Shown here piece by piece: positions 1-10,682 of a stretch of 64,000 bases of DNA. The DNA is taken from positions 186,001 to 250,000 of the forward strand of contig JABYQR010000015.1 of assembly GCA_022592445.1 (NCBI GenBank), in the 5' to 3' direction. Under the pieces are notes generated by a model, which was not told the origin of the DNA, did not search any database, and saw nothing but the letters and a program-made list of their open reading frames with translations. A program made the position numbers and the translations under genes. Origin of the DNA: Cytidiella melzeri. Lineage: Eukaryota > Basidiomycota > Agaricomycetes > Polyporales > Irpicaceae. Within the stretch, counting starts at the first letter, position 1; every line of letters starts with the position of its first letter.

Positions 1-265
1 TTGTTTTAATTCTGTGCCCACACCCATTGTTGCGCTTCAAACAATACAGCACAGTCCCTCTGCTTTCATGAATGATTCTGTGCTCCAGTGAAGACAAACT
101 ACTGATTTACTATACATTACTCATTGAAGAAGCCATTCCTAACAAAATTACATGTTCAGGCTGCTACCAGCACCAAGTTTACTTACAAATCTCGCTCAAA
201 AAGTAATATTTCATTCAATCTTCAGGAATTGTACTTGCTGCTTGCCAGCCTTGCTAACGCCAGTC
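1..265 (-). repeat. Composite repeat, copy a (cut by window edge)
   Basis: Only the terminal segment (R1) of a dispersed composite repeat is present. It matches, with scattered differences, the reverse complement of 13805-14100 and 62922-63170, and 48000-48271 in the same orientation. It contains TCTTCAGGAATTG near 219-231 followed by CTTGC-rich sequence, as in the other copies. Open frames across it are not conserved as protein between copies, so I treat it as non-coding. Confidence 0.75.
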
Positions 266-550
266 ACTCACTGGAAATGAAGACAAATCTGCAGTTACTG
301 ATGTTAACTATGGTGCAGAGAAGAATAGAGGCACAAATGGAACATGTGTTTGTAATCAATACTGACCATAAGCTCAGGGCAGAACAAGAGAAACAGACCA
401 TTTTTGAAAGCAATGGCAGCAGAAGATTGAACCTACAAACCTGCAATGGCTGCAGCAACAGTGTACATTCAACTGGCTTCAGGACTATGCAGAGCTCTGG
501 CCAATAACATGTATGTATTGTTGGTGAAAAATGATGTGGCTTTGGGCTTA
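266..550. other. No gene seen
   Basis: Unique-looking sequence between the composite repeat and the LTR-3 copy. I see no convincing reading frame, RNA or repeat. Confidence 0.4.
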
Positions 551-1068
551 TGTCAGGAACACAACCAAACTCTATGAAGAGCGAGGGAGTGACAACAAGG
601 GGGGAGGAACAACGAGAGAACTCGCGTGGACAATGACGACAGAGGTAATGGTGATGAGGAAGGAGAAAGAGACGACGTCGAGGGAGTAGCTAACAGTGAG
701 CTAAAGACCAGGATGTATTAGCACAGTGGTGAGACTAGTACAAGGTGAAGTCACCTAAAGACCAGGAGGTAGAATCTGAGGTCTTTAGGGAGCTACAGGG
801 TGGGTTTATATACATCTCAGACAAGGACCCCTGGTACCGGGCCTGTACCCCTAACACTGCCATGGGAACGTATGGTGTGCTATGGTGCAATGTTCTACAA
901 TGTTCTACAATGTTCCAGCACCTTCTATGATCATGTGACCAGTCTGTCACATGCACTTGATCACATGCAGTAGCCATGTACCATTGATAAGATAAGATAA
1001 GGAAATTGAGAAGATAAGATAAGGGAAATAAAAGGAAAAGAAAGGAAAAAGTGTGCATGCTCGTGACA
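551..1068 (-). repeat. LTR-3 family, 3' LTR of a chromodomain Ty3/gypsy element
   Basis: On the minus strand it begins TGTCACGAGC at 1068 and ends CTGACA at 551. It is closely similar to the solo copy at 50159-50644. A polypurine tract lies directly before it, which marks it as the 3' LTR of the pol fragment at 1775-1069. A TATA-like TATATAAAC lies inside. The 5 bases left of the LTR are gctta, but the matching duplication is absent because the 5' half of the element is lost. Length 518 against 486 for the solo copy. Confidence 0.85.
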
Positions 1069-1775
1069 TTACCCCCCTCCTAAAGGCCTTTTCTCCGGAA
1101 GGCAGGAGTTGAGTCTTTTCCGTCTTCTCACAAGATACACGTCGTAGAGTTTCTGAAGGTAGCTTCTCAAAATTCTCGTTAATTGGTCGGAAATTCATTG
1201 CCAAGAATAGAGATGCAGCAATTGGTCGTGGAGCTCCTGGGTGTCGTCTGTGGAACTCTTTGACAGCTTCGTCGGCATGAGTGACGTTGGTTGCTGGTTC
1301 CCAGGAATTTTCTGATTCAGGGTATCCTTTCCACTTGACATGGTACTGAAACTCCTTCTTTCGCCCAAAGATTCTTGAATCAATAATTTGTTCTACTTCG
1401 TACTCCTCTTCTTCGTCAACCACAATCGGCTCTGGTTCAGGAAATTCCCGATTAGGGACTAAACTTGCCGTCTTGGCCGGTCGTAGCCTATCTACATGGA
1501 ACACTGGGTGACGTTTGTCTCGAATGGTGAGTTTGACCCGATAATTCAGGTCCCCAATCTTTTCCAAGACTTCATAAGGACCATCTCGTTTTGGTGCTAG
1601 TTTTGCCACCGGCTGTTCCTTTGGATGCTTCTCACATTCCACGTAAACTTTATCACCGACTTCAAACTGTGGGGCCTTTTTAACTCCGTGATCGTAGAAC
1701 CGTTTCATGCATTCTGCCGTGAGCTGTAGTGCAGCTTTGGCATCTTCTTGAGCTTCTCGGAGCGCTCGAAGACGT
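947..1775 (-). pseudogene. Ty3/gypsy pol 3' fragment: integrase C-terminus plus chromodomain
   Basis: This minus-strand fragment encodes the tail of a chromovirus-type integrase. It has the GPYEVLEKIG and HPVFHVDRLRP motifs typical of the integrase C-terminal region, followed by a chromodomain with EYEVEQIIDSR, YHVKWKGY and SWEPATNV, which would bind methylated histone H3 and direct integration to heterochromatin. The reading frame continues without a stop through the polypurine tract into LTR-3, ending at 947, so its real end is uncertain. The 5' part (protease, reverse transcriptase, RNase H, integrase core) is missing: at 1775/1776 coding sequence switches to an LTR-4 copy. The frame happens to stay open for about 20 codons into LTR-4, which I regard as chance. 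Confidence 0.85.
1069..1083 (-). promoter_or_regulatory. Polypurine tract of LTR-3 element
   Basis: The minus strand reads TAGGAGGGGGGTAA immediately before the LTR start TGTCA. The same tract precedes the LTR-1 3' LTR at 32734-32748. It would prime plus-strand DNA synthesis during reverse transcription. Confidence 0.8.
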
Positions 1776-3621
1776 TGAAACACTGAGTCACGCTTCAAAC
1801 TAAGAACAACCTTAAAGACAACACAACCACCCATGAAGTGGCAATAGAAGTGTAAAGGTGTGGAAGTGCGGAAGTGTTAAAGTATGCGAGGTGGTCTTAG
1901 AGTCCTAGTTTTACCTGTGCTAAAAGAGCGACAAGGTTTATGATAAAGTGTATGCGCGGGGAGCTAGGCGGGCAACTACCACGCGTATTGCGGGTAAAAG
2001 ACAAGTCGGCGCGGTGAAAGCGAAAGGGTTATAGCGCGGCTCCAAGAGAACGCACGGGAGATGTCGCAACTTGTAGGAAAACGGCGCGCGGAGGGACGCA
2101 GAAGACAAATGCAGGCGCAATATGAATCTCGAACACAAAACGCGGTTGCTGGTGAAGATGAAGTAGTCGCTGTAAAACGCGGGCGCAGTGAAAGTGAACG
2201 CAGTAAGCTCGACGCAGTGAAGGTGAAACGCAACGCAGTAACGCAGTAAAATAACGCAGTTAAAAAGCAAACGCAGTATAACGAAGCCGAAAGGAAACGA
2301 AAGAGAAAGATAAGCTAATGGCGCGCGGGTTGCAGCGCAAGGCTATGTGAGATCGCCGTCAATTGGACTCGACAGACTGCGCGCGGGGGCGGTAGTGTAG
2401 AACAACACCTCCCGAGCGGCGATGCGTATTACAGGCAAATGTGTGGCCAACGACAACGTTGGTAGAGCTGGTAAGATTGAACTGCACTAGTTCACACTCG
2501 TGATCCTCGCCTGCAAAGTCTGGAGATAGCCAGCAATCTGGGTGCGGCGCGCGCGGGCGATCACAGTCAAGCAGGACGAAAGGTCCTGAACGTAGGGGAA
2601 TTGGGTGGTCGCTCTGAGTGTCGCAATAGGAGCAGTTATCAAGCGAGTCCGCGACGGAGGCGACGGACGACGCTGGCGAGGGTGATTTAGGAGTTGATCT
2701 CTCAGGGGAGACCGTAGGCGCTGCTGAGGGTTCTGGCGGCGGCGTGGGCGCGGGGAAGATGGGATAACGGCGTAGAACCTCGTGCGGGCGCGGGCGGTAA
2801 GGGCAGCGACCATTGGGTAAGCGGGGAACAGTGGGACAGTAACGGCAGACTCGAGGCGGGTTGTCGTTGTTAGACGCAGCGGACATAAACGTGGAAGAGG
2901 TCGCAATGAGACAACGCAGAAGAAGCTACAGCTATGGGCGCGAAGAGACTCCCTCGACGCAAACGCAAAGCGTAAAGTGAACTCTGGAAACTGGGGTGGG
3001 GATTGATTGATTTTTACGCAGTACAAGCAACACCTTTTTATATACCCTACTGGCCCTCTCCTAAACCTTTCCTTCTATGTCCTAAACCCAAACACGAGAG
3101 CGAGGAAACGGGGTGGCAGAATACTTCCGTCTGCGGAGGCAAAATGCCCAGCGAGTCAACGGCCGGCGGGACACAGCGTTGGTCGACGCGGAGTAGCGGT
3201 GCGCGCCCTTGCGCTGAAGAGGCGCCAACCGTCGCGAGCAGGTGATGAGGCGCCGCCCAGGAGTTGCACAGTGTGGCGTGATAGGAGTCTTCCTGAAACG
3301 GGGTCTGCGCGTCAAGTTTCTTCTACCGTTGGTCCGACCCGCGTCCGAAACTCTTGGTGGCTGGCCGGCCCATGCTCCGATGCAAAAGGGGCGTGTCTGT
3401 GAGTCAGAGTTCGGTGCGATTCCTCGGCCTCGGATGTTTCCGGCGCGTTGCTGCTCCTTGTCAAGTCCTCGGATCCTCGGCGAACTCCTCGTGACCTTGG
3501 TGAACTCCTCGTGCCCGTGACGCTGGGAAAGTGGAGGGACTTGCCGCTCAGGATGACGCGGGCCGCGCAACTGGCGGGCTGCTGCCGGGTCTCCGCGCCT
3601 AGCCAATTTCCGGACGTATCA
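1776..3621 (-). repeat. LTR-4 family copy 1 (1,846 bases)
   Basis: On the minus strand it starts TGATACGTCCGG at 3621 and ends GTGTTTCA at 1776. It has exactly the length of copies 2 and 3 (36723-38568, 59660-61505) and an internal ORF at the same offset of 735. The base quartet after its 3' end is ACGT, the target type seen at the other copies. The quartet before its 5' end is GCGG, so this copy lacks a matching duplication and its upstream flank has probably been lost by recombination or deletion. TG...CA ends and a TATA box upstream of the ORF favour an LTR, but no internal region of this family is in the window. Confidence 0.8.
2359..2886 (-). CDS. 175-residue Cys-rich ORF inside LTR-4 copy 1
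   Basis: An open frame of 175 codons that begins 735 bases into the unit and has the same start and stop in all three LTR-4 copies. The N-terminus has a CRYC pair followed by a Pro/Arg-rich stretch. A Pro/Ser-rich linker (about residues 48-75) leads to a Cys/His-rich C-terminal half with NCSYC, DCDRPR and HPDCW, which could bind metal. Differences from copies 2 and 3 are a few substitutions and no frameshift. I do not recognise the family. It may be a real LTR-encoded protein, or the frame may be open only because the insertions are young. Confidence 0.5.
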   Translation of the reverse strand: MSAASNNDNPPRVCRYCPTVPRLPNGRCPYRPRPHEVLRRYPIFPAPTPPPEPSAAPTVSPERSTPKSPSPASSVASVADSLDNCSYCDTQSDHPIPLRSGPFVLLDCDRPRAPHPDCWLSPDFAGEDHECELVQFNLTSSTNVVVGHTFACNTHRRSGGVVLHYRPRAQSVESN

Positions 3622-4059
3622 CCGCTTTTGTAAAATAATATATAAACCATGTATTTTTCATATCTATTTGATAACATTGTGTTCCTCTAATCCAAGTCCC
3701 CTCCTGTGCGCGCATCAAACCCTGCAAATACAACATCATTTCTCTGCTCTTTAGGAGCGGTATATATACATGTCTGTAACTAGTTTACTAATGCTACAGT
3801 AATGTCAAATGATCAAGGATTGGTAATGCACAGTCCTGCTTGCTAATACTACTGAATAGAGAGTGTAAGTGATGACTAAGCATCCTACATAACTGAAAGG
3901 TGCTGACTGAGCCTTTGGTAAGCTCAATACATTTGGTATATGAAATATGAGTCAGGAGAAGCCTCATGGGACTTCTGATATCCAATCATGGAAACTACTG
4001 GAACACGATGCAATAAGGTGCAAGTATCGCATTGTGTGTAGACATAATGATGATGGAAT
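3622..4059. other. AT-rich spacer, no gene seen
   Basis: AT-rich sequence upstream of LTR-4 copy 1 on the minus strand. It does not continue the interrupted pol gene, which supports loss of sequence at this junction. No convincing ORF or RNA was found. Confidence 0.4.
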
Positions 4060-4440
4060 TGTAACAGTAAGGTTACTACTCACCAGGTAAGTTGATAAAC
4101 TTGAGGAGATAGTGTGAGATAGAGAGTAAGAGTGGTGGTGAGCAAAGTACTGGTGGGTACTGAGTAGTCCTAGTTCAACAGAGTGGATAAGACTGAGGGG
4201 ATAGGGCATGCTTAGTAAGGTAGATTACTTTGCTTACTCATGTAGGTTAGGGTTGTACCTGGGGTCCTCCCCTTATAGAGGCACTCCTGAGGGCATATCC
4301 CCTCAGTCTTATCCACTCTGTTGAACTAGGACTACTCAGTACCTCACAGTGCTTTGCTCACCACACCTCTTACTCTCTATCTCAATCAACTCCCCCCAGT
4401 ATATCAACTTACCTGGTGAGTAGTAACCTTAACTGTTACA
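4060..4440. repeat. Fold-back of two LTR-2 fragments
   Basis: Two pieces of LTR-2 lie in opposite orientation. The left arm (4060-4203, minus) begins with the LTR-2 terminus TGTAACAGT. The right arm (4296-4440, plus) ends with AACTGTTACA. The arms are about 144 bases each and imperfectly complementary, with a loop of about 92 bases that continues the LTR-2 sequence of the right arm. No flanking duplication is visible. Confidence 0.8.
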
Positions 4441-5260
4441 CATCACATGCTTCCAAACAAACCCCGAACCCTCATCACATGCTCCCGGCCATACTCTGGT
4501 CCCTTCACAACTTTGTCATCATACTCATCAACATCCAACCTTACCTTGTACTTCCTGCTTCATCTGTTTCCCAACTCCAATCTAATTCCGATAACCCTCC
4601 TGAACACTTACTTATATCACTTTCTGTATATATGTCTCTTATTGGACTTCTAACTTGTAAGCTGATTCAACTTGTACAGTCCAAATTCTGAGTCTGAGAG
4701 TTTCCGAGAGGCACAGCTTACTTAGCTGAAGCCGAGGACTCACTGTGTTCCCCCTTGTGCTGATCCCAATCCCAACAACCTTGTTGTCGATTGGCCCCGA
4801 GCGTTGAAACACCTGGAAACCGCTGGACATGCAACAAGCTCAAACAAGGCTTTCTTCTTGCAAACAAGCAGAGCTCCTTGTCACTCGAGAGCCCTTCCAA
4901 GAAATCTCAAGGATCGCGCAAGAGCTTGTTCTGAAGCTTGCTTCTCAAGCTGGTTCTACAGCTTGCGTCTCGAGCTTGTCATACAGCTTGTGTCTCGAGC
5001 TGACTTGCTCCTGGCAGCTCGCGTCTCGAGCTTGTCCATGACTTAGCCCTTTGGGCACTCAAGCTGGTGCTTCCTCAAGTTATGGGATGAGTTCTCGCGC
5101 GAGTTCTTGTCCATGTTTTTCACGAGTTTTGGGCAGCCTCGAGCGCATTGGCACTTTCCCGTGCCACTCTTGGGGTTTCCTCTCAGCCCCCTTGCTCACT
5201 CGCTCCCTTGGATCCCGCGGCTCTTTTTTTTCATGAATAAGGGAACCTTGAGCAGCCTCT
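4441..5260. other. Insertion target of element A, left side
   Basis: CT-rich sequence with repeated GCTTGTCTCGAGC-like words around 4880-5045. It would be continuous with 12124 onward before element A inserted. The 5 bases at 5256-5260 (cctct) are one copy of the target duplication. Short frames here do not resemble known proteins. Confidence 0.5.
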
Positions 5261-5315
5261 TGACACGGAGACAGGGGTTCAACACGGCAAACAGGGACAC
5301 AAAGTGGATGACAAC

Positions 5316-8300
5316 AAAGTTGGGGCAATATCTGTAGCTGACTTCAAACGGTGTTTGCGAATTACCCACATGTACTTGCGAGTTGAGTGCAAACTCAGCT
5401 GCCGGCAGATGATCGACCCAGTTGTATTGTTGTTGCCGACAGAATAGACGCAGATACTGTTCAATGTCCTGGTTTTTGCATTCAACTTTGCCATTTCCTT
5501 GCGGATGATAGGCGGTCATAAAACCAGTCTCTATGCCCAGGCGGTGATAGAGCGCACGCATGAAGCGCGCCGCAAACTGGGGTCCTCGGTCAGAGAACAC
5601 CTTGTTGGGAATGCTGTGAAGTTGGAATACTTCCTTGTAGTGTAGATCAGCAATCTCCTCAGCGTTAACCTTAGTGGTGGTAGGGATGATGTGCGTTTGA
5701 TCGGAGTAATGGTCGACGTAGACTGCAATTGAATCAAATCCCTTAGAGAGTGGCAGCTGAGTAATGAGATCTACTCTGTGGTGTTCCCAAGGTCCGGCTG
5801 GAGTTTCCTGAGGCTGTAGTACTGCTTTAGGGTGTGGAGCTGACTTGTAGCGTTGACAGCAATCACAACCTAGTACGTAAGTCTCTATGAAGGCATTCAT
5901 CTTTGGCCACCAATAGTGTTGGGAGACTAGCTCTATGGCGCCGTGTTTGCCCAGATGACCAGCCGCGGGTGTGTCATGGCAAGATTTGACAATTCTGTGA
6001 CGGAGCTTTTTGTTGTTAGGGATATAGAGTTTTCCCTTGTAATAGATGAGTCCGTCACTCTCTTCCCATTCGAGTAAACTGCTGACAAGTTTGCGAGGAC
6101 CCTTCTTTCGGAGGGTAGGGAGAGCTTGTGTGACTTCTGCTTCTTGCTCTGTGCATTCTCCAATCTTTGATTTGAGCAGAGAAGCAGTAGCGAGTGCACT
6201 GGTAGCAAGAATCCGGAAGTGTTCCGGTTTGAGTACCACCTGATCCTTGTTGTCTTCATCGTCCGTGACAGTGTGTGAGTGAAGACAAGAAAGAGGATCA
6301 GCGTGTATCATGGTACTGCCAGGCTTGTGAACCAACACAAAGTTGAAGTCAGCCAAGAGTAATGACCAACGTGCTTGATGTTGAGTGAGGTGTTGCGCAG
6401 TTTTCCAGTACTGCAGGTTCGCGTCATCTGTCCAGATCTCAAACAGTTCCTTGAGCGCCTCAAGGTAGTGGCGCCAATCTTTGAGAGCCTCGGTGATGGG
6501 TAACATCTCCCAATCAAAGATTTCATAGTTATGCTCTGCTTCAGTCATAGATGCGGACCGGTAGGCAATAGGGTGGTAGAATCCATCTTCCTTCGATTTC
6601 TGGGAGATGATTCCACCGGTCGCATAGCCCGAGGCATTGACTTCTAGACGTGTAGGAAGCTCAGGGTTCCAGACTACCAAGATAGGCTTAGTGGTAAAGG
6701 CCCTCTTTAGCAATGTGAAGGCCATCTGCTGTGCTGGACCCCAGACAAATGGCACATCCTTCTCAGTAAGGTCGTGTAGAGGCCGTGTGTGCTTTGAGAA
6801 GTCTTGGAGGAAGCGTAGGTAGAAGTTGGCAAACCCTATGAATCCTCTAACTTCTTTGAGGTTCTTGGGTGTGGGCCACGTAGAAACTGGTTGGACTTTG
6901 GCAGGGTCCATTGCTACTTTGCCGGCGCAAATGATCAACCCGAGGTACTCGATCTCAGATTTCTCAAACTCGCACCTTTCCAGCCAAAGATACAGATTGT
7001 GCTGCTGAAGTCTCTCAAGAACTTCATGGACAACCTTGTGGTGCTCTGTCAGGTTGTTGCTCCAGATTAAGATGTCGTCTAGATAGACAGCCACCTTGCC
7101 CTTGGTGACGAGGTTGGCGGAGATGTTGTTCATCAGAGCTAGGAAGGTAGCGGGTGAGTTTGTGAGACCAAAGAACATGACCTTATGTTTGAAGAGTCCT
7201 CGGTTGGTAACAAATGCCGCTTTGTACTTGTCTCCTTCTTTGATTCGGACGTTGTGATATCCCCAACGAACATCAAATTTTGTGACAATCTTTGTACCCT
7301 TGAGCTGGTTGATAATGTTGGTAGCAAGTGGTAGTGGGTAACAATTCTTTACAGTGATGTCGTTGAGTTTGCGGTAGTCCTGAATAAATTGGAGTTTGTT
7401 GTCCTTCTTTTTGATTTTGATGAAGAAGACTGGAGAAGCCATTGGAGACTTAAAAGGTGTGATGTAACCTTTTGATAGGTTTACCTGAATGAACTTGTCA
7501 AGCTTGGCTTGTCCGTTCAGGGGCATAAGATAAACTTTTGATTTGATGGTCTCAGGAGCATCTGGTTTGAGATCAATCAAATGGTCCCAGGGCTGAAGGT
7601 GGGGTAGCCGATTAGACTCTTCCTCAGAAAAGACTTTAGCGTGTCTGTGATACTCTGATGGAACGATGTCTTCAAAGGAGCGCTGAGCTTTAGCTTTGTT
7701 TGCTTCAGCGGCAAGCTTGGTAGAGTAGGTAAAGCCGGCCATACACCAGACTTCGTCAGTGGTGTCTTGGATAATACCGGCTTTGACCCACTGCCTACGT
7801 TCTTTGCAATTACCGTCAACCTTCTGGAAAGGTTTGTCAGGAGATTCTTCCGAGCCGCTCGGAATTGTCATTTCTCCTTTTTCCCAGTTGACGGTAGGGT
7901 TTACGCGCTTGAGCCATGGTAGCTCAAGAATGACGTCTTCTGGACCTAGGTCCGTGAGAAGAAACTCTGCCTTTTCCGTGTGGTCTCTGACTGTGAGTGT
8001 AAGGTGAACGAAGTGTGTTAATCCGCCAGCTTTATTCTTAGTTCCGTCGATATTATGCAAAGATATGACCCTTTCAAGCGGGTGCTGAATAATCTTATGC
8101 TTTTTGACAAATTGGTGACTGATGAATAAAGCCATAGCTCCTGAATCAATCGTAGCAGGAATGCGAATGCTTCCATTCAGACCTTTTATTAGTACATGTA
8201 TTCAGAAATGAGATGATAACTGATCTAACAACAATTCAGTACATGCGGAGATAGTAGACGACGGGCACAGAGTTGATATTGTACACAAGGCAGAAGACGA

Positions 8301-8380
8301 GGTAGAGGATGAGAGAGACAAGGACAGGGTATCAAGGGGACTCACAGCTGCGGCTATGTCACAAGTCCGTTTCAAAAAAC
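5316..8380 (-). pseudogene. Element A pol (protease-RT-RNase H-integrase), C-terminally truncated
   Basis: A long open frame for Ty3/gypsy polyprotein. The protease motif DSGA is retained (IDSGAM, near 8140). Reverse transcriptase has the VYLDDILIWS catalytic box. In RNase H the first catalytic Asp is Asn (LEVNASGYA, codon 6638-6636), and DREM has become DWEM. Integrase keeps an HHCC zinc motif ending CDCCQ, the core Asp residues and the Glu (YHPQGNGKVE). About 50 residues later, after YRYCPNF, the frame runs into the 3' LTR remnant, so the tail is not pol and the chromodomain is gone. The pol frame is entered by -1 shift from gag at a T6 run (8379-8374). A close relative is the pol at 28768-32583. 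Confidence 0.92.
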
Positions 8381-9579
8381 CGCATTGATCTTAGTGGCCA
8401 TTTCGTCCATCTGCTTCTTTTGCAGCTCTAGCATGTCCTTGAGAGCAGCAATTTTAGCATCCATGTTGACGGATGCATCTTGCTTCGCTGCAGCAATGGT
8501 CGACAAGACGATGAGGTAGCAGCAACCTTTTGTCCCTTAGGGACGCCTTGGAGCCTTTTCAGGCAAACAGACCCCCAATGACCGGTACCACCGCAGTGGT
8601 TGCACACTGGGTCATCTGGGTGCTTGGAGTCCCTTTTCTTGTGGCTCTCGGAACCACAAACCGAGCAGTGCTTGCTCATCTCCTTCTTGCCTAGACCCGC
8701 GAAGAGTGCATCACAGGAGGCAGAGAAACGGGAGGCGTCAATCTCCATAGCATTGGGATTGCAGAACGCCTGCTGATGGGACTTGCCATGCCCCAACAAG
8801 CTGTCCACCATGACTTTGCCCGTGCTGTTTTGCAGATTGGTGAGCTGAGCGTCAACTGCCTTGCACTGGTCCTTCAGTGCATCATAACTTGTAGCGCGGG
8901 TCTGGAAGTAGGAGACGCACTGAAGGTATTCCGTACTCAAGCTCAACTTGAGACAATCGAAAAGGTCCTGCTGGCTCCAGCCAGTGCGAGGGGCCCAGGT
9001 CCTGGGCTCTGAGATGTGGGCAGCGGACATTTTGTTACCCTGCTTCATACCGGCAACCTTGGTCTTGGCCTCCATGACTGTGTCAATGGGCTCAAACTTT
9101 GCCTTGAAGGCCTCAATGAAAGTGTCCCAGCTGTTACCAAACACTGCTTTGCTGCTGGCCAGCTCCTCAATGTGAGGGCAAGCCCAATTGGCAGCATCTT
9201 CCTGCATGAAGGACAGGGCGCTGGTGATGAGTTTATGAGGATTGAAGATCCTCGCGCTGTTGTTGTCCAGTTGGACCTGGCCTTGGGTGTCCTGCTGGAA
9301 GAACACTTTGCTCTAGTTCTGGACCCAGACTATGAATGCGTGACAGAAGAGCCTTGCTTCCGACAATGTCTTTCCCTTGAATTACACCGGTTTCTCCACA
9401 ATGCTCCGCTCCCGGGACGTGTGTGTGGCTGTGGCTGTTGGTTGTACCGCTGCTAGTGCAGTAACTTGGTTGGTGAGGTCCACCATCCTTTGTGTCAGGA
9501 CGCCAAACATGTTCAAGATGTCCTGGGCACTTAGGTTGGCAGCGGCAGGAGCAGCATTCTGCTGATTAGGATCCATGTC
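8372..9579 (-). pseudogene. Element A gag (capsid/nucleocapsid), frameshifted
   Basis: The frame starts with Met near 9579 (MDPNQQNAAPAAA), breaks around 9380 and has a stop near 9315, then continues open from 9306 to about 8520 with a capsid-like region and two Cys motifs: CSVCGS and the CCHC knuckle CNHCGGTGHWGSVC. A further indel near 8510 shifts the frame again before the normal gag stop, TGA within TTTTTTGA at 8374-8372. The part from about 8830 onward is clearly homologous to 28307-28771. At least three lesions make it a pseudogene. Confidence 0.88.
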
Positions 9580-9810
9580 TTGTGATGTGAAGAGGCGTAA
9601 ATTTTTCTTTGATGGGTGTCTGGTAATGCTCAGAGTAGTACTCGCTGTTGACGGCTTCGGCGGAGTCTGCCTGAGTGTATCAATTTGGACAAGGTTGTTG
9701 TCACACTTGTAGAATAGACCTCCGTAGAAGTGGTCGTTGGTGACTAGGTATGAGTCAAAGAAATTTATACAATTGTTACAAGACGTGGTGGGCAAAAAAC
9801 TGTGGACTGT

Positions 9811-10538
9811 CTAGATCCACTCGAAGTAGCTATCGTTATTAACTACGTTAAGTTGCGCAAGAACTTTGCTATAGTTCTTGCAAAGCTGTTTAAATGAAAC
9901 CTTCCCAATTGCTTTGCAACCCCAGTCTAGGAGTTGCCACTTGCAGTGTGCTGTGACGGGTGCGAGCTCGTCAAGTTGGTGAAGGAAGCGATTAACCTTG
10001 TTGACAAGGTGGAGTAGCGCACAGTGGTGGTCGGGGTCTGTGCAGTTGAGAAGTTCTTGAAGCTCTGTGAGAGCTTGTAAGCAGGTGCAGACAGCAGTAA
10101 GCTTTGGCCTGAGGATGCCAACGAGGTCAACCGGTGATAACTTCTTGAAGTCTATCAACACCGGTTTGGGTGCGGTGGGAGCTGTAGTGGGCGGGGGAAG
10201 CTTGGCAACTGCTCAGCAAGAGTCGGCTTGTGGGTCTGTTGCCCGGCTAGGGTGCGAGCACGTTCTTCAGCAGTGCGTTCCCCGTAGGCTTAGGCAGAAG
10301 TGCGAAGTTGTTGATTTTCCTTGTATGAGAGGACAGTGATGGTGATGCCTTTGACAGGCGGTTTCTTGGACACGTATTTAGCAACTGTGACCAGGTCTTT
10401 GTCAGACCAACAATGCGGTTGACCGCTCCTACGCTTGGCAGCGAGGGCGTCGAGGAAAGATGGTGGAAGGCTCCTCTTGAGCTGAGGCTCTGTGGTAGGG
10501 AGGTCCTTCGTAAAACGGGGGTGCGTGTCTTTAGGCAC
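9811..10538 (-). pseudogene. Element A leader ORF upstream of gag, broken
   Basis: Between the 5' LTR and gag lies a second coding region in two frames: 10538-10290 (82 codons) and 10161-9811 (116 codons). A frameshift lies in the 10290-10161 gap, where reading resumes with TAEERARTLAG and then a Pro/Thr-rich stretch. The second half resembles the intact leader ORF at 26004-26804: both have a Pro/Thr-rich segment, a Phe-Lys pair, an LTAVC/ITAAC-type helix, then a W-x-L-L...GKVSF / W-x-M-L...GRVSF block and an aromatic C-terminus. Its role is unknown. Its position in two LTR families suggests an element-encoded accessory protein. Confidence 0.6.
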
Positions 10539-10670
10539 TAGACAATGCGTAGGGGGTGAAAACAGATGATGTAAGCGTAGCTCAACGGTATGAGAAGACC
10601 GGAGACGTACTCATCAAACAGGAATAAACTTTGTCAAACGGTGGGAATGGGGACCCAGGGTTTCACGACA

Positions 10671-10682
10671 ATCTCAACCTAA
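10671..10682 (-). promoter_or_regulatory. Element A putative self-primer binding site
   Basis: On the minus strand, TT follows the LTR end and then AGGTTGAGAT. This pairs (one G-T wobble) with ATCTCGACCT, which sits 34 bases downstream of the TATA start in the LTR-1 copy at 32749-33494, that is, at the expected RNA 5' end. Element A's own LTR has ATCTTGACCT (11558-11549). Both differences are explained by decay of one CpG. No match to a tRNA 3' end (TGG start) is evident. Confidence 0.6.

Noticed and set aside
1776..1834. Met-start extension of the integrase fragment into LTR-4
   Set aside because: The 1775/1776 boundary is the LTR-4 end shared with the other copies, so the extra residues are from an unrelated repeat.
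3082..3606. 174-codon frame in the LTR-4 U3 part (also 36738-37262, 59711-60199)
   Set aside because: Open in all copies but upstream of the TATA box, very Arg/Pro-rich from GC-rich DNA, with an unstable start in copy 3. Weaker than the 175-codon ORF.
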